Positions 51,801 through 60,644 of a DNA stretch of 64,000 nucleotides are shown one piece after another. The DNA is taken from the NCBI GenBank assembly GCA_039793685.1, contig JBDRAL010000100.1:1-64000 (forward strand), in the 5' to 3' direction. The notes beneath the pieces are model-generated. The model saw only the letters and a list, made by a program, of their open reading frames with translations. It was not told where the DNA came from and searched no databases. Origin of the DNA: JAAFHI01 sp039793685 (lineage in GTDB: Bacteria; Acidobacteriota; Blastocatellia; Chloracidobacteriales; Chloracidobacteriaceae). The position numbers and the translations under genes are program-made. Position 1 is the first letter of the stretch. Each line of letters starts with the position of its first letter.

Positions 51801-52823
51801 TCAAACCATGTCCGACGCGGCTTCAAAGGCCATCTCCGGCGTGATGCCGGTCATGCAGCGATGGTCGATGGGGCAGTCTCGCAGCATACAGGGCGCGCAG
51901 TGGACGAGCTTCCGCAACCGGCGCGCGGTGTTTGAAAAAGGCGAAATCATGTTCGGGTCGGTCGGTCCGAACAGGGTCAGCAACGGACGGTCGAGGGCGG
52001 CGGTGACGTAGGCCGGGCCGGTGTCGTTGCTGATGACGGCGTCGCACTTCGAAAGGAAGGCGATGCTTTCGGCGAGTGTGAAGGCGCCGGCGAGTACGCG
52101 TGCGCGTCCTCGCCGCGCCATCCCCGCGATCTCGTCGCAGAGCGCCTTTTCATTCGGCGCGCCGAGCAGGTAGAGCACGCAATCCTTCCGTTCAGCAAAC
52201 AGATCAATCAGCGCGGCGAACGACGCGGGTGGCCACTGCTTGGCCCGACTATTGGCCGCGCCCGGCACGAGCGCGACGATTTTGCGTCCCGGCTCACGGT
52301 CCGGTAGTTTTGCCATGGCCGCCGCTTGCGCGGCTTCCGTCACCGGCAGCCGGTAGTCAATGGCTTCGTAATCGACGTTCGATTTTCCGAAAAGCTTTTC
52401 CTCCATCCGCGAAATCAGATCGAGGTAGTAGTAAATCTGGTGCTTGCGTTTCGTGGCTTCTTCGAGCGGGATCGAATCGGTCAGCATCGGGCCGCGTCCC
52501 TCGGTGGGGAAGCCGATGCGGCGCGGGACGCGCGCGAGCGTGGTGAGCGCGGCGGCCTCGAAGGCGTTCTGAAACAGGACGGCCCCGTCGAACTTCTTTT
52601 CCTTGATGAGCTTGACGCCCTTCAGAAACGGCGTTTCGCGGTTGTCGTAAAACAGCAGGTCGTCAACCAGTCCCGAGCCTTCGAAGATGCCGCCGACCCA
52701 CGGACGCACGAGCAGCGTCAGCCGGGCCGCGGGGAAGATGCGGCGAAGTTCGCGAAGCGCGGGAATGGTGATGATGCTGTCCCCGACCCAGTTGGTGCCG
52801 CGGACGACGAGGTTGGAAAACAT
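51801..52823 (-). CDS. waaF: glycosyltransferase family 9, heptosyltransferase II-like
   Basis: A 340-residue GT-B glycosyltransferase of the ADP-heptose:LPS type. The N-terminal acceptor motif is VRGTNWVGDSIITIPALREL and the donor-domain motifs are VPGAANSRAKQWP and SNDTGPAYVTAALDRPLLTLFGPTDP. The C-terminal Cys cluster HCAPCMLRDCPIDHRCM is typical of WaaF relatives. It indicates a lipopolysaccharide core and so an outer membrane. No ribosome site is obvious upstream; the gene follows a large nested inverted repeat. Confidence 0.88.
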   Translation of the reverse strand: MFSNLVVRGTNWVGDSIITIPALRELRRIFPAARLTLLVRPWVGGIFEGSGLVDDLLFYDNRETPFLKGVKLIKEKKFDGAVLFQNAFEAAALTTLARVPRRIGFPTEGRGPMLTDSIPLEEATKRKHQIYYYLDLISRMEEKLFGKSNVDYEAIDYRLPVTEAAQAAAMAKLPDREPGRKIVALVPGAANSRAKQWPPASFAALIDLFAERKDCVLYLLGAPNEKALCDEIAGMARRGRARVLAGAFTLAESIAFLSKCDAVISNDTGPAYVTAALDRPLLTLFGPTDPNMISPFSNTARRLRKLVHCAPCMLRDCPIDHRCMTGITPEMAFEAASDMV

Positions 52824-52830
52824 GGGGGAA

Positions 52831-53006
52831 GGTGTCGGGTGTCGGGTATCGGGTGAAAGCCAATTATGAGTTATGAATTATGAGTTATGAATTCTTGACG
52901 GCGCATTGGTCGTACCTGAGCAACGCCGTCGCGATGAAAAGGCTTTCAACTCATAATTCATAACTCATAATTCATAATTGGGTTTCACCCGACACCCGAC
53001 GCCTTT
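52831..53006. repeat. triple-shell nested inverted-repeat element
   Basis: Outer arms: GTGTCGGGTATCGGGTGAAA (52840s) against TTTCACCCGACACCCGAC (52983-53000). Middle arms: 33 bases of AATTATGAGTTATGAATTATG type at 52861-52893 against the reverse complement at 52948-52980. Inner arms: GACGGCG (52897-52903) and CGCCGTC (52924-52930). The whole 176-base gap between mcr and waaF can fold as one long hairpin. The outer unit belongs to the family at 3786 and 31601. Confidence 0.9.
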
Positions 53007-56000
53007 TCAGACGGTGATGGCATTCCCGCGATGAATGCGCGACAGGTAGCGGCTCGCATCCGGCTCGGGCGCGGGTTGGGCGACGAGCAGGATGGCGTCC
53101 ACGAAGCGTTCCAGTTCCTCGCGCTCCTCGCGTTCGTTGCGGGGTTCCTCGACGCGGGCGCGCCGCGTGAGGTCCACCTGGTTGACGGTCGGGTAGTGCG
53201 TGAACCGTTCGCACTCGACGGCGAGCGTCGCCGTGAGTGTGTGGAGCGTGGTCTTGACGAACAGCGCCAGCGCGAATTCCTCGCGAGTCGAATTCCGCGA
53301 GGTTTTCGGCGTGACGAGGATGATCTGGGCCTTGTCCTGTAACGCGGCTTTCTTCGCCACGCGGAAGTGGTGCGTGATGTTCTGTTCGACGAGGAGTTCG
53401 AAGTCGCGTTCGTTGAACACGCCGCGCCAGTCGCCGTCGGGACCGGCGGCGAGCGGTTTGAGCGGCAGCGGATCGAACGGCGTCGAAACCACGATGTCGA
53501 GCTTGCCGAACTGGCGGATGATGTCGTCCATCGCGGCCTCGATGTTTGAGCCGTTCGAGAAGACATGCAGGTTGTTGAGCCGCTGCGCGAGGAACGTATG
53601 CCGTAGCGAATCGGCGCGTTCGGCGGTTTTCGTCAGGATGATGACGTTGCGAGCGACGAGCTGGATGGCGAACGCCCCGATCAGCCAGCGAAGTTCTTCT
53701 TCGAGATAGTCGCCGATGATGAGGACGTTCTTGCGGCGGAAGTCCATCAGATGCTCGTTGCGCGGCAGGCCGAAGAACTCGCCTTCAGTGACGGTCCGGT
53801 CGAACTTCAGACCGCCCGACGGATGAAGCGTTTCGCCGCTGACGTTCGGGTCCGACAGGTAGAACACGGTCGCCAGCGCGATTTCCTCCTCGGTCGGCAT
53901 GCTGCCGAGGTTGAGCATCCCGAGAACGCTCCCCTGAACCCGCTGCGCTTCCTTCTCGCATTCGATTTCCGAAAAGAACGGATCGGTCGGTTCGGGCAGG
54001 TTCGCCGCGAAGGCCGCGCCGAAAGCGGCGTGGTCCGTGACGTTGGGGAGGTAGCCGCCTTCCGTCAGTCGGGTCACGAGTTTGGCCGCGATTTTGCGGT
54101 TCATGAGGAACGTTCCGGCCGAATGTTCGCCCGCCGTTTTGGCGGACGTTTTTTGAATTTCCGCGAACAGGTCCAGGATTGGCTTCGGCGGTTTCGCCTC
54201 GGAAATCGCGGCGATGTCGTTGGATTTGAGCTGTTCCAGCGCGGCCTCGACCGATTCGCCCTGCCGCCAGCCCTGAATGACAGCGTCGTGAATGTCGTTG
54301 AGGCGCTTGTTTTCAAGAATCAGCCGCGCGCGCCGCATGTAGAGGCCCGGGCGCGTGCCCTCGCCGCGCAGGCGCTGGCCCTCGACCGGGCCGGGCGAGA
54401 GCGCGTTGATCTGGATTTCAGGCCCGAGATGGCGCGCCAGAATTTCGGAAAGCGCGCGCTGACCCGCTTTCGACACGGCATAGTCGCTGCGGTTGGGGTA
54501 GGCGACCGCGACGTACTTTTCGCCCCCGAAGTAGGAACTCACGTTCAGGATGTAGCCCGAACCGTTTTTCTTCATCATCGGCGCGACCTTGTAGATGAGC
54601 GAGTAATTGCTCAACAGGTTCGCCTTGAGCGTGTGCCGCCAGGCCGGGATCGGCATGTCCACGACCATTTCCTCGGCCCCGGCGATGCCCGCGTTGTTGA
54701 TGAGAAAGTCGATCTTGCCGAATTTCTCGACCGCGAAATCCACGAGTTGGACGAGGTGTTCCTCTTCGGCCACGTCGGTGTCGGGAAGAATCGCGATCCG
54801 TTCCTCGGGCTTGGGATAACCGACCGTCCGCAGTTCCCGGATGATTTCATCGCGCAGTTTTTCGAGCTTTTCGCTGTCGCGCGCGGCGAGAACCACTTTC
54901 GCCCCCGACAGCGCAAGGTAATGCCCGATCTGGCCGCCGATGCCCGCGCTGCCGCCGGTGATGACGGCGACCTTGCCGACGTGGAGGCCGAGCAGGGTCC
55001 GGGCGATGTCGGTCGGCAGTTGTGATTTGCCGGTGGTGCGGTGAATCTGGTCGGGAAGATAGAGGTTGATGTCGTCAAATTCGCGGACGCGGTTCGAGAG
55101 CGTCGCGAGCCAGTCGGCGGTGAATTTGAGGTTGTCCGGTTCGGCGTTCGAGTGACGGACAAGCTGGTTCGAATGAATGGGAAAGCGGCGCGTCCCGGCT
55201 GCGACCTGAAGTTCGTCCTCGTGACGCCAGACGCGGACGAGTTGTTCGACCGCCGCGCGGTAGACATCCTCGAAGGTGTCGGTCGCGCCGTCGTGCGGGT
55301 TCGTGAGCATCAGCGCGCGAACCGGTTCGCCGAGCGTGCTTTCAAAGTCGAACTCCTTCAAAAAGGCCGACAACTGTGAAGCAAAGGCCGTCACGCCGAT
55401 GATTTCCTCGTCGATGAACTGACGAACGAGTTCCGCGTCGGCGTTGAGCAGCGACGCGCCGTAAAAACCCGCGCCGCGCGACGGCAGCGTGATGACCGTG
55501 TCGAGCCGGTGATAGCGCTCGCGGATGAGTTGAAAGACCGTGTCCACCGATTCGCGGTTGAGCGGGTCCATGCGCGTGACGGCGAGCGTCGGAACCTTTT
55601 TCTCGGCCAGGTTGGCCATGGCCAGTGCGACCGCGTCCGTATGGCGGAAGGTGAGAATGACCGACGCGCCGTAGGAATTCTGAATCTGCGCGATTTTGAC
55701 GGCGTCCTCGACCTGATCGCCCGCGCAGATGAGCACCACCCGATTGTTCAGATCAATCAGGCGCTGGTCGGGCCAGGCGACGAGCTTGGTGCGGCTCTGG
55801 GCCTTGACCTGCATGCCGTGGGTCACTTCGAAGTTGTGTCCCGACAGGGCGGCGGATTCGTCCGAACCGAGAAAGACGATCATGTTCGCCACGTCGGTAT
55901 TGAGCGGAAACCGTTTTTCAGCCGGTTCGCCGTCCTTCGCGCGGTTCAGAATCATGATGTCGAAGAAATCGCGCGCGGTCGTGCCTTCCTCGACGCCTTT

Positions 56001-56666
56001 CAGCCGATCCATCGAGGCGAAGACGCTCCGGATGCGTTCGGAATCGATCGGGCCGGGAAAGACCGTGTTGACCCGCAGCGCCTTCTCGGTCACGCCGAGT
56101 TCCTTGGCGAAGTTGAGCGAGAGCGCGTTGAGCGCCGATTTCGGCACGACGTAGGGAATTCGCCCGTAGTAGTTCGCCCGCGAAAAGATGGTCGAAACGT
56201 TGATGATGCTCGCGCCGACCTTGAAGTAGGGAAACGCGAACCGGATGAGATTCCACGGCATGCCGAGCAGGTTCGCCGCCGATTCCCGCATGGTTTCGGT
56301 GTCCGTCCCGCCCTGTTCGGCCAGCCGCGCGAGGTCGTCGGCGGTAAAGGGAATTCGAAACAGCGGCTGTTTCGCCCCCGCCGAACCGGCGTTGTTGATG
56401 AGTACGTCAATCTCGCCCCACGCGCCCGCGATGGTGTCGAGCGACATCTGCATCTGCTCGAAATTGGTCGGCGTGATGATGACGGGAAGGATGTTGTCGG
56501 CGGAAAAGCCTTCCGCGACGAGTTCGTTCTTGAACTGTTTCAGGCGGTCGAAAGTACGGCTGGAAATGGCCACTTTCGCGCCTTCGCGCAGATACATCCG
56601 GGTGATGACACTGCCGATGCCACCGGCCGCGCCGGTGAGGAGGGCGACTTTTCCGTTCAAACGCAT
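53007..56666 (-). CDS. mcr: bifunctional malonyl-CoA reductase
   Basis: A 1219-residue protein, the same length as Chloroflexus malonyl-CoA reductase, with four SDR-like regions in two halves. N-half: TGAAGGIG (11-18), NNAGSAGAKQPLF, the stretch INVSTIFSRANYYGRIPYV and the Y-x-x-x-K of YVVPK (near 170). C-half: TGGSAGIGGQIG (near 567), INNAGIAGAEEM, GSGYILNVSSYFGGEK and YAVSK (near 729). The end reads RIHRGNAITV, close to RIHRGRAITV recalled for Chloroflexus. In that enzyme the C-half reduces malonyl-CoA to malonate semialdehyde and the N-half reduces this to 3-hydroxypropionate with NADPH. No other 3-hydroxypropionate-cycle gene is adjacent. Confidence 0.92.
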   Translation of the reverse strand: MRLNGKVALLTGAAGGIGSVITRMYLREGAKVAISSRTFDRLKQFKNELVAEGFSADNILPVIITPTNFEQMQMSLDTIAGAWGEIDVLINNAGSAGAKQPLFRIPFTADDLARLAEQGGTDTETMRESAANLLGMPWNLIRFAFPYFKVGASIINVSTIFSRANYYGRIPYVVPKSALNALSLNFAKELGVTEKALRVNTVFPGPIDSERIRSVFASMDRLKGVEEGTTARDFFDIMILNRAKDGEPAEKRFPLNTDVANMIVFLGSDESAALSGHNFEVTHGMQVKAQSRTKLVAWPDQRLIDLNNRVVLICAGDQVEDAVKIAQIQNSYGASVILTFRHTDAVALAMANLAEKKVPTLAVTRMDPLNRESVDTVFQLIRERYHRLDTVITLPSRGAGFYGASLLNADAELVRQFIDEEIIGVTAFASQLSAFLKEFDFESTLGEPVRALMLTNPHDGATDTFEDVYRAAVEQLVRVWRHEDELQVAAGTRRFPIHSNQLVRHSNAEPDNLKFTADWLATLSNRVREFDDINLYLPDQIHRTTGKSQLPTDIARTLLGLHVGKVAVITGGSAGIGGQIGHYLALSGAKVVLAARDSEKLEKLRDEIIRELRTVGYPKPEERIAILPDTDVAEEEHLVQLVDFAVEKFGKIDFLINNAGIAGAEEMVVDMPIPAWRHTLKANLLSNYSLIYKVAPMMKKNGSGYILNVSSYFGGEKYVAVAYPNRSDYAVSKAGQRALSEILARHLGPEIQINALSPGPVEGQRLRGEGTRPGLYMRRARLILENKRLNDIHDAVIQGWRQGESVEAALEQLKSNDIAAISEAKPPKPILDLFAEIQKTSAKTAGEHSAGTFLMNRKIAAKLVTRLTEGGYLPNVTDHAAFGAAFAANLPEPTDPFFSEIECEKEAQRVQGSVLGMLNLGSMPTEEEIALATVFYLSDPNVSGETLHPSGGLKFDRTVTEGEFFGLPRNEHLMDFRRKNVLIIGDYLEEELRWLIGAFAIQLVARNVIILTKTAERADSLRHTFLAQRLNNLHVFSNGSNIEAAMDDIIRQFGKLDIVVSTPFDPLPLKPLAAGPDGDWRGVFNERDFELLVEQNITHHFRVAKKAALQDKAQIILVTPKTSRNSTREEFALALFVKTTLHTLTATLAVECERFTHYPTVNQVDLTRRARVEEPRNEREEREELERFVDAILLVAQPAPEPDASRYLSRIHRGNAITV

Positions 56667-56670
56667 GGGA

Positions 56671-56864
56671 TTTTCGATTGAAGATTGAAGATTTTCGATT
56701 GCCGGGAATCGGGTCTGGAGGAGGGACGGAGAATGGTGATTGAAGATTGTAGATTTTCGATTGCGGATTTCGGAAGGTATTTCGATTCACTGAAAGGGCA
56801 GGGATGTTTCTTTTGCCGCTTCGATACTGCTGGAAATCGAAAATCTTCAATCTTCAATCGAAAA
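56671..56864. repeat. 30-bp perfect inverted repeat with internal repeats, upstream of mcr
   Basis: The left arm at 56671-56700 (TTTTCGATTGAAGATTGAAG and ten more bases) and the right arm at 56835-56864 are exact reverse complements over 30 bases. Between them further GATTGAAGATTGTAGATTTTCG units occur near 56739. The gap lies directly before the mcr start, so it includes whatever promoter mcr has. Confidence 0.9.
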
Positions 56865-56871
56865 TTACAAA

Positions 56872-57537
56872 TTACGTTCGGTCGAAAAGGATGTCGGTCA
56901 GGTCGAGTACGAATCCGGGCAAAACGTCTTCGCCGGAAAGGGTTTTCGGTTCGTCGAGGCGCTCGACGGATTGGCCGGGGCGGTAGATATGAACCTGTCG
57001 CTTGATGGGGTCGATGAGCCAGCCGAGTCGCGCGCCGTTGGCGATGTATTCGTCCATCTTCTTTTGCAGGCTTTTCAATTGATCGGTTTTGGAACGGAGT
57101 TCGACCACGAAATCGGGGCAGAGCGGCGCGAAGTCTTCCTGTTGCTCCTCCGTCAGCGCACCCCATCGGTCAAGGCGAACCCAGGCCACGTCCGGCGACC
57201 GCTTTGCGCCGTTGGGAAGGGTGAAGCCGGTCGATGAGTCAAAACCTTTTCCCGTACCGTTCTCGACGGCCCACTGTCCGAAGCGAAGCGTGAGAAGGAA
57301 ATTCCGCCCGCCGCCTTTCGAATTGACCGGTGACATAATGGTGATCTGGCCGTTGGCGTCCATCTCGACGCGGTGTTCGGGATACAGTTTGCAGACCCAT
57401 TGAAACTCATCGTCGCTCAACGGCTTTCGCGAGCCTGGAAAGCTGATGATCGCCCCTCCCAGTTTCTCGACAAGCCACGGCTGGGGCAGGGGGTTGTCCC
57501 AGCCGGAAGTCTTCGTTTGGGTCGCGGCGCGTGGCAT
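56872..57537 (-). CDS. Uma2-family (DUF820) protein
   Basis: A 221-residue protein of the Uma2 family with a PD-(D/E)xK nuclease fold. The characteristic string is RSPDVAWVRLDRW, then FAPLCPDFVVELRSKTDQLKSLQKKMDEYIANGARLGWLIDP, with the catalytic-like Asp and Glu of PDFVVEL. The C-terminal part is VHIYRPG..ERLDEPKTLSGEDVLPGFVLDL. Uma2 proteins occur in many copies in cyanobacteria, Chloroflexota and Acidobacteriota; their function is not established. It stands between mcr and purE, both unrelated. Confidence 0.9.
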   Translation of the reverse strand: MPRAATQTKTSGWDNPLPQPWLVEKLGGAIISFPGSRKPLSDDEFQWVCKLYPEHRVEMDANGQITIMSPVNSKGGGRNFLLTLRFGQWAVENGTGKGFDSSTGFTLPNGAKRSPDVAWVRLDRWGALTEEQQEDFAPLCPDFVVELRSKTDQLKSLQKKMDEYIANGARLGWLIDPIKRQVHIYRPGQSVERLDEPKTLSGEDVLPGFVLDLTDILFDRT

Positions 57538-57549
57538 GGCGGTGTCGAA

Positions 57550-58047
57550 CTAAAACCCGAGTTGCGAATTCTTCCCGCGCGACATCTCGGCCATTTTGGC
57601 CTTGAAATCGAGCAGTTCCTGTTGAAGTTCCTTGTTGTCGGTCGAGACGATCTGGACCGCGAGGATACCCGCGTTCTTGGCGGCGTTGATCGCCACCGTC
57701 GCGACCGGCACGCCGACCGGCATCTGCACGATGGACAACAGCGAATCGAGTCCGCTCAGGGCCTTCGACTGAATCGGCACGCCGATGACCGGCAGCGGCG
57801 TCAGCGAGGCGACCATGCCCGGCAGGTGCGCTGCGCCGCCCGCGCCCGCGATGATCACCCGCAGGCCGCGCATGTGGGCCGTCTCTGCGTACATGAACAT
57901 GTCGCGCGGCGTCCGGTGCGCGGAAACGACGCGCAACTCGTGCGGAACGCCGAATTCGTGGCAGATGGCGGCGGCATCCTTCATGACCGGATAGTCGCTG
58001 TCGCTGCCCATGATGATTCCGACGGTGGGGAACTCAGTTTTCGCCAT
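57550..58047 (-). CDS. purE: N5-carboxyaminoimidazole ribonucleotide mutase
   Basis: A 165-residue class-I PurE catalysing N5-CAIR to CAIR in purine synthesis. Active-site motifs are GIIMGSDSDYPVMKDAA (10-26), ELRVVSAHRTPRDMF (the SAHR His), IIAGAGGAAHLPGMVA and GVPIQSKALSGLDSLLSIVQMP with GVPVATVAI. The ATG at 58047 fits homology; a longer frame upstream is not protein-like. purK is not in the window. Confidence 0.95.
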   Translation of the reverse strand: MAKTEFPTVGIIMGSDSDYPVMKDAAAICHEFGVPHELRVVSAHRTPRDMFMYAETAHMRGLRVIIAGAGGAAHLPGMVASLTPLPVIGVPIQSKALSGLDSLLSIVQMPVGVPVATVAINAAKNAGILAVQIVSTDNKELQQELLDFKAKMAEMSRGKNSQLGF

Positions 58048-58205
58048 AATTTTCAAATCTGACCTGGTATCGGTTGTGCTGAACATATCCGGCCGTACGC
58101 GGCGCAAACTTCGTCCCACGGGACGAGACCGACGACGCGACATACCGGCGTGGAAGTTGGATTCAATCCGAAGCGAAGGAAGAAACGGGCGGGCGCGCTG
58201 GGCGG

Positions 58206-58946
58206 CTACGGTTTCTTCTGTTCCGATTTTACCTTTTTCTTGCCGATTTCCGAAAAGGGAATATCCAGAATGCGGTAAAGCTGGAAATCCTTGTAGTCGA
58301 AGTGCCACCACTCGAACTTGTAGACCGTGAAGCCTTCCTTTTCCATCTCGGTCCGCAACAGGTCGCGCAGGCGGCGGGCTTCCTCCGTGCCTCCCTTGTA
58401 ATCGGGCGCGGCGCGTTCGCTCATTTCGTCGTATTCGCTCGGCATCTGAACGGCTTTGCCGGTTTTCAGGTCGTAGAGCGACAAGTCAATCGCGCAGCCG
58501 CGATTGTGGCGCGAACCCTTGTTCGGATCGGCCACGAAGTCGCGCTTTTCGGGCGGGGTGACGTCCCAGAACAGCTTGGTAATGGCCCATGGGCGATAGC
58601 CGTCGAAAATGACGATGCCGTAGCCCTGCGCCCGCAGCCGCTCATGCACGCGCACCAGCGCCTCGGCGGCGGGCCGTTGCAGAAACGCCCGTGCCTGCCT
58701 GTAGAGCTTTTTCCCGGTGAAGTTCTTCTTCGTGGCGTAGCGGATGTCGAGCTTGAAGCGCTTGTCGAGCTTTTTGAGTTCGACGAGGTCGGCCTCGCGA
58801 AACTCGCCCTGCTCGACCGGCGGTTTGTCGGGGCTTGGCTTGTAACGATAGTCGTCCGGCGTTTGCTGGCCGTGGTGAGCGACCGTCAGCAGCCATGCCG
58901 TGAGTGCGAGCGCGAAGAGACGTGAAATCCGTTTTCCTTCAGGCAT
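58206..58946 (-). CDS. D-alanyl-D-alanine dipeptidase, VanX-like (M15D)
   Basis: A 246-residue secreted zinc dipeptidase. A signal peptide (about 1-27, LFALALTAWLLTVAHHG) is followed by the VanX catalytic pattern: the Arg in FDGYRPW, zinc ligands His and Asp in SRHNRGCAIDLSL, catalytic Glu and third ligand His in FEWWHFDYK. It would cleave D-Ala-D-Ala from peptidoglycan turnover. No vanA, vanH or regulator is nearby, so resistance is not implied. GGGAG ribosome site. Confidence 0.9.
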   Translation of the reverse strand: MPEGKRISRLFALALTAWLLTVAHHGQQTPDDYRYKPSPDKPPVEQGEFREADLVELKKLDKRFKLDIRYATKKNFTGKKLYRQARAFLQRPAAEALVRVHERLRAQGYGIVIFDGYRPWAITKLFWDVTPPEKRDFVADPNKGSRHNRGCAIDLSLYDLKTGKAVQMPSEYDEMSERAAPDYKGGTEEARRLRDLLRTEMEKEGFTVYKFEWWHFDYKDFQLYRILDIPFSEIGKKKVKSEQKKP

Positions 58947-58964
58947 GCAAAACGTCTCCCGGAA

Positions 58965-59363
58965 TTAGCGGATGCCGACTTTCAGCATGTAGGTGGCCGC
59001 CGCGCCCTTGCGCCGGGCAGCCGAACGGGGCAGCAGGACCCGGATGTTGTAGTCGCCCGACGCAGGCAGGGTTTCCGACGCCTTGCCTGTCCCATCGTTT
59101 TCAATGAGATTTCCGCCGTCGGGCTTCATCACGACGAAACTGATGCTCTCATTCGATGAATGAACTTCGACCGTCATGATCTGGCCTTTGTTCGCCCGGA
59201 CGACGTAATCGCGATACTGGTAGCCGGTAATTTTGCCCTCCAGCATCGCGTAGTCCTTGCCTCTGGCGAAGGAAATGCGCTCCGGCTTGCCCTGGCCCCA
59301 AACGGCTTCGCCCGTGCCGGTCAGCAGGGCGAACGAAAGAAACAGCGCGGCAATGGCTTTCAT
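58965..59363 (-). CDS. small secreted protein, g-type lysozyme inhibitor-like
   Basis: A 132-residue exported protein with an AGGAGA ribosome site, a signal peptide (AIAALFLSFALLTGTGEAVWG, about 3-23) and a compact beta sandwich. The pattern ITGYQYRDYVVRANKGQIMTVEV..SNESISFVVMKPDGGNL..PASGDYNIRVLL resembles g-type lysozyme inhibitors and bacterial pre-peptidase C-terminal domains. It is 19 bases upstream of the VanX-like gene on the same strand, so both may act on the cell wall. Confidence 0.65.
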   Translation of the reverse strand: MKAIAALFLSFALLTGTGEAVWGQGKPERISFARGKDYAMLEGKITGYQYRDYVVRANKGQIMTVEVHSSNESISFVVMKPDGGNLIENDGTGKASETLPASGDYNIRVLLPRSAARRKGAAATYMLKVGIR

Positions 59364-59381
59364 CGTGAAATCTCCTGATCG

Positions 59382-60593
59382 TTAGTCGCGATATTTGCCG
59401 AGTTCGAGCTTGGCGATGGTTTCGCGATGAACTTCGTCGGGGCCGTCGGCGAGCCGCAGCGTACGCGCCTGCGCCCACGCATAGGCGAGCGGAAAATCCT
59501 CGCACACGCCCGCGCCGCCGTGCGCCTGGATGGCCCGGTCAATCACGCGAAGCGCCATGTTCGGCGCGACGACCTTGATCATGGCGATTTCGGTCCGCGC
59601 CGCCTTGTTGCCCGCCTTGTCCATCAGATACGCCGCTTTCAATGTCAGCAGCCGCGCCTGCTCGATGTCGATGCGCGATTCCGCGATGTCGGCGCGAACC
59701 GTGCCATGTTCTGCAATAGTTCGACCGAAAGCCGTCCGCGACGTGACTCGCTTGCACATGGCTTCGAGCGACCGTTCGGCCAGTCCGATGAGGCGCATGC
59801 AGTGATGAATGCGTCCCGGACCAAGCCGTCCCTGCGCGATTTCAAAGCCCCGGCCTTCGCCGAGCAGGATGTTCGACGCCGGGACGCGGACGTTTTCAAA
59901 CAGCACTTCCGCATGGCCGTGCGGCGCGTCGTCGTAGCCGAACACGTTGAGCATCCGCAGTACCTTGACGCCCGGCGTGTCCATCGGGACGAGAATCATC
60001 GACTGTTGCAGGTGCTTGGCCGCGGTCGGATCGGTCTTGCCCATGAAGATGGCGATTTTGCAGCGCGGATCGCCCGCGCCGCTCGTCCACCACTTGCGAC
60101 CGTTGATGACGTATTCGTCTCCGCTCCGCTCGATTTCAATGCGCGCCTGAATGTTGGTGGCGTCGGAACTGGCGACTTCCGGCTCGGTCATCGCGAAGCA
60201 GGAACGGATGTTTCCTTCGAGCAGAGGTTCGAGCCACTGTTTGCGCTGCTCCGGCGTGCCGTACCGCACGAGCACTTCCATGTTGCCGGTATCGGGCGCG
60301 GAGCAGTTGAACACCTCGGGCGCGAGCACCGAGCGGCCCATGATTTCGCACAGCGGGGCGTATTCGAAATTGGTCAGACCCGCGCCGTACTCGCTTTCGG
60401 GCAGGAACAGATTCCACAGCCCCTGCGCTTTCGCCTTTTCCTTCAACGTTTCGACGATCTGCGTCGGCTGCCAGCGGTCGCCGGTCGCGATTTCGGAAAA
60501 GAAGGTTTTTTCGTTCGGGTAGATGTGCTCGGCCATGAAGTCGAGCACCTTTTCGCGGAGTTCCCTCGTGCGCGGGGAGAGTTCGAAGAACAT
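59382..60593 (-). CDS. acyl-CoA dehydrogenase, ACAD10/11-like
   Basis: A 403-residue FAD-dependent dehydrogenase acting on acyl-CoA thioesters. FAD/substrate motifs are CFAMTEPEVASSDATNI (near 130), GRKWWTSGAGDPRCKIAIFMG and the C-terminal QAHGGAGVCEDFPLAYAWAQARTLRLADGPDEVH. The arrangement resembles ACAD10/11-type enzymes. ATG 60593 is preferred because AAAGGAG lies eight bases upstream; the frame begins three codons earlier with GTG. It follows maoC and an SDR on the same strand. Confidence 0.92.
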   Translation of the reverse strand: MFFELSPRTRELREKVLDFMAEHIYPNEKTFFSEIATGDRWQPTQIVETLKEKAKAQGLWNLFLPESEYGAGLTNFEYAPLCEIMGRSVLAPEVFNCSAPDTGNMEVLVRYGTPEQRKQWLEPLLEGNIRSCFAMTEPEVASSDATNIQARIEIERSGDEYVINGRKWWTSGAGDPRCKIAIFMGKTDPTAAKHLQQSMILVPMDTPGVKVLRMLNVFGYDDAPHGHAEVLFENVRVPASNILLGEGRGFEIAQGRLGPGRIHHCMRLIGLAERSLEAMCKRVTSRTAFGRTIAEHGTVRADIAESRIDIEQARLLTLKAAYLMDKAGNKAARTEIAMIKVVAPNMALRVIDRAIQAHGGAGVCEDFPLAYAWAQARTLRLADGPDEVHRETIAKLELGKYRD

Positions 60594-60603
60594 GCTGTTC
60601 ACT

Positions 60604-60640
60604 CCTTTGTGTCTTTGCGCCTTCGTGTCTTTGCGTTTCT
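60604..60640. repeat. repeat arm, CTTTGTGTCTTTGCGCC family
   Basis: CCTTTGTGTCTTTGCGCCTTCG plus GTGTCTTTGCGTT lies between the dehydrogenase and maoC. Its reverse-complement arm is not beside it but on the far side of maoC (61104-61142). Confidence 0.75.
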
Positions 60641-60644
60641 TTTC

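Noticed and set aside
53007..56666. Reading mcr as a chance fusion or frameshift-joined pair of SDR genes
   Set aside because: The length and both halves match the known two-half enzyme from end to end, with no break in frame.
53751..56681. Plus-strand frames of 424 and 390 codons opposite mcr
   Set aside because: Both are shadows of the full-length malonyl-CoA reductase gene.
58206..58946. Vancomycin-resistance gene
   Set aside because: VanX-like dipeptidases are common in cell-wall recycling, and no vanH, vanA or regulatory gene is present.
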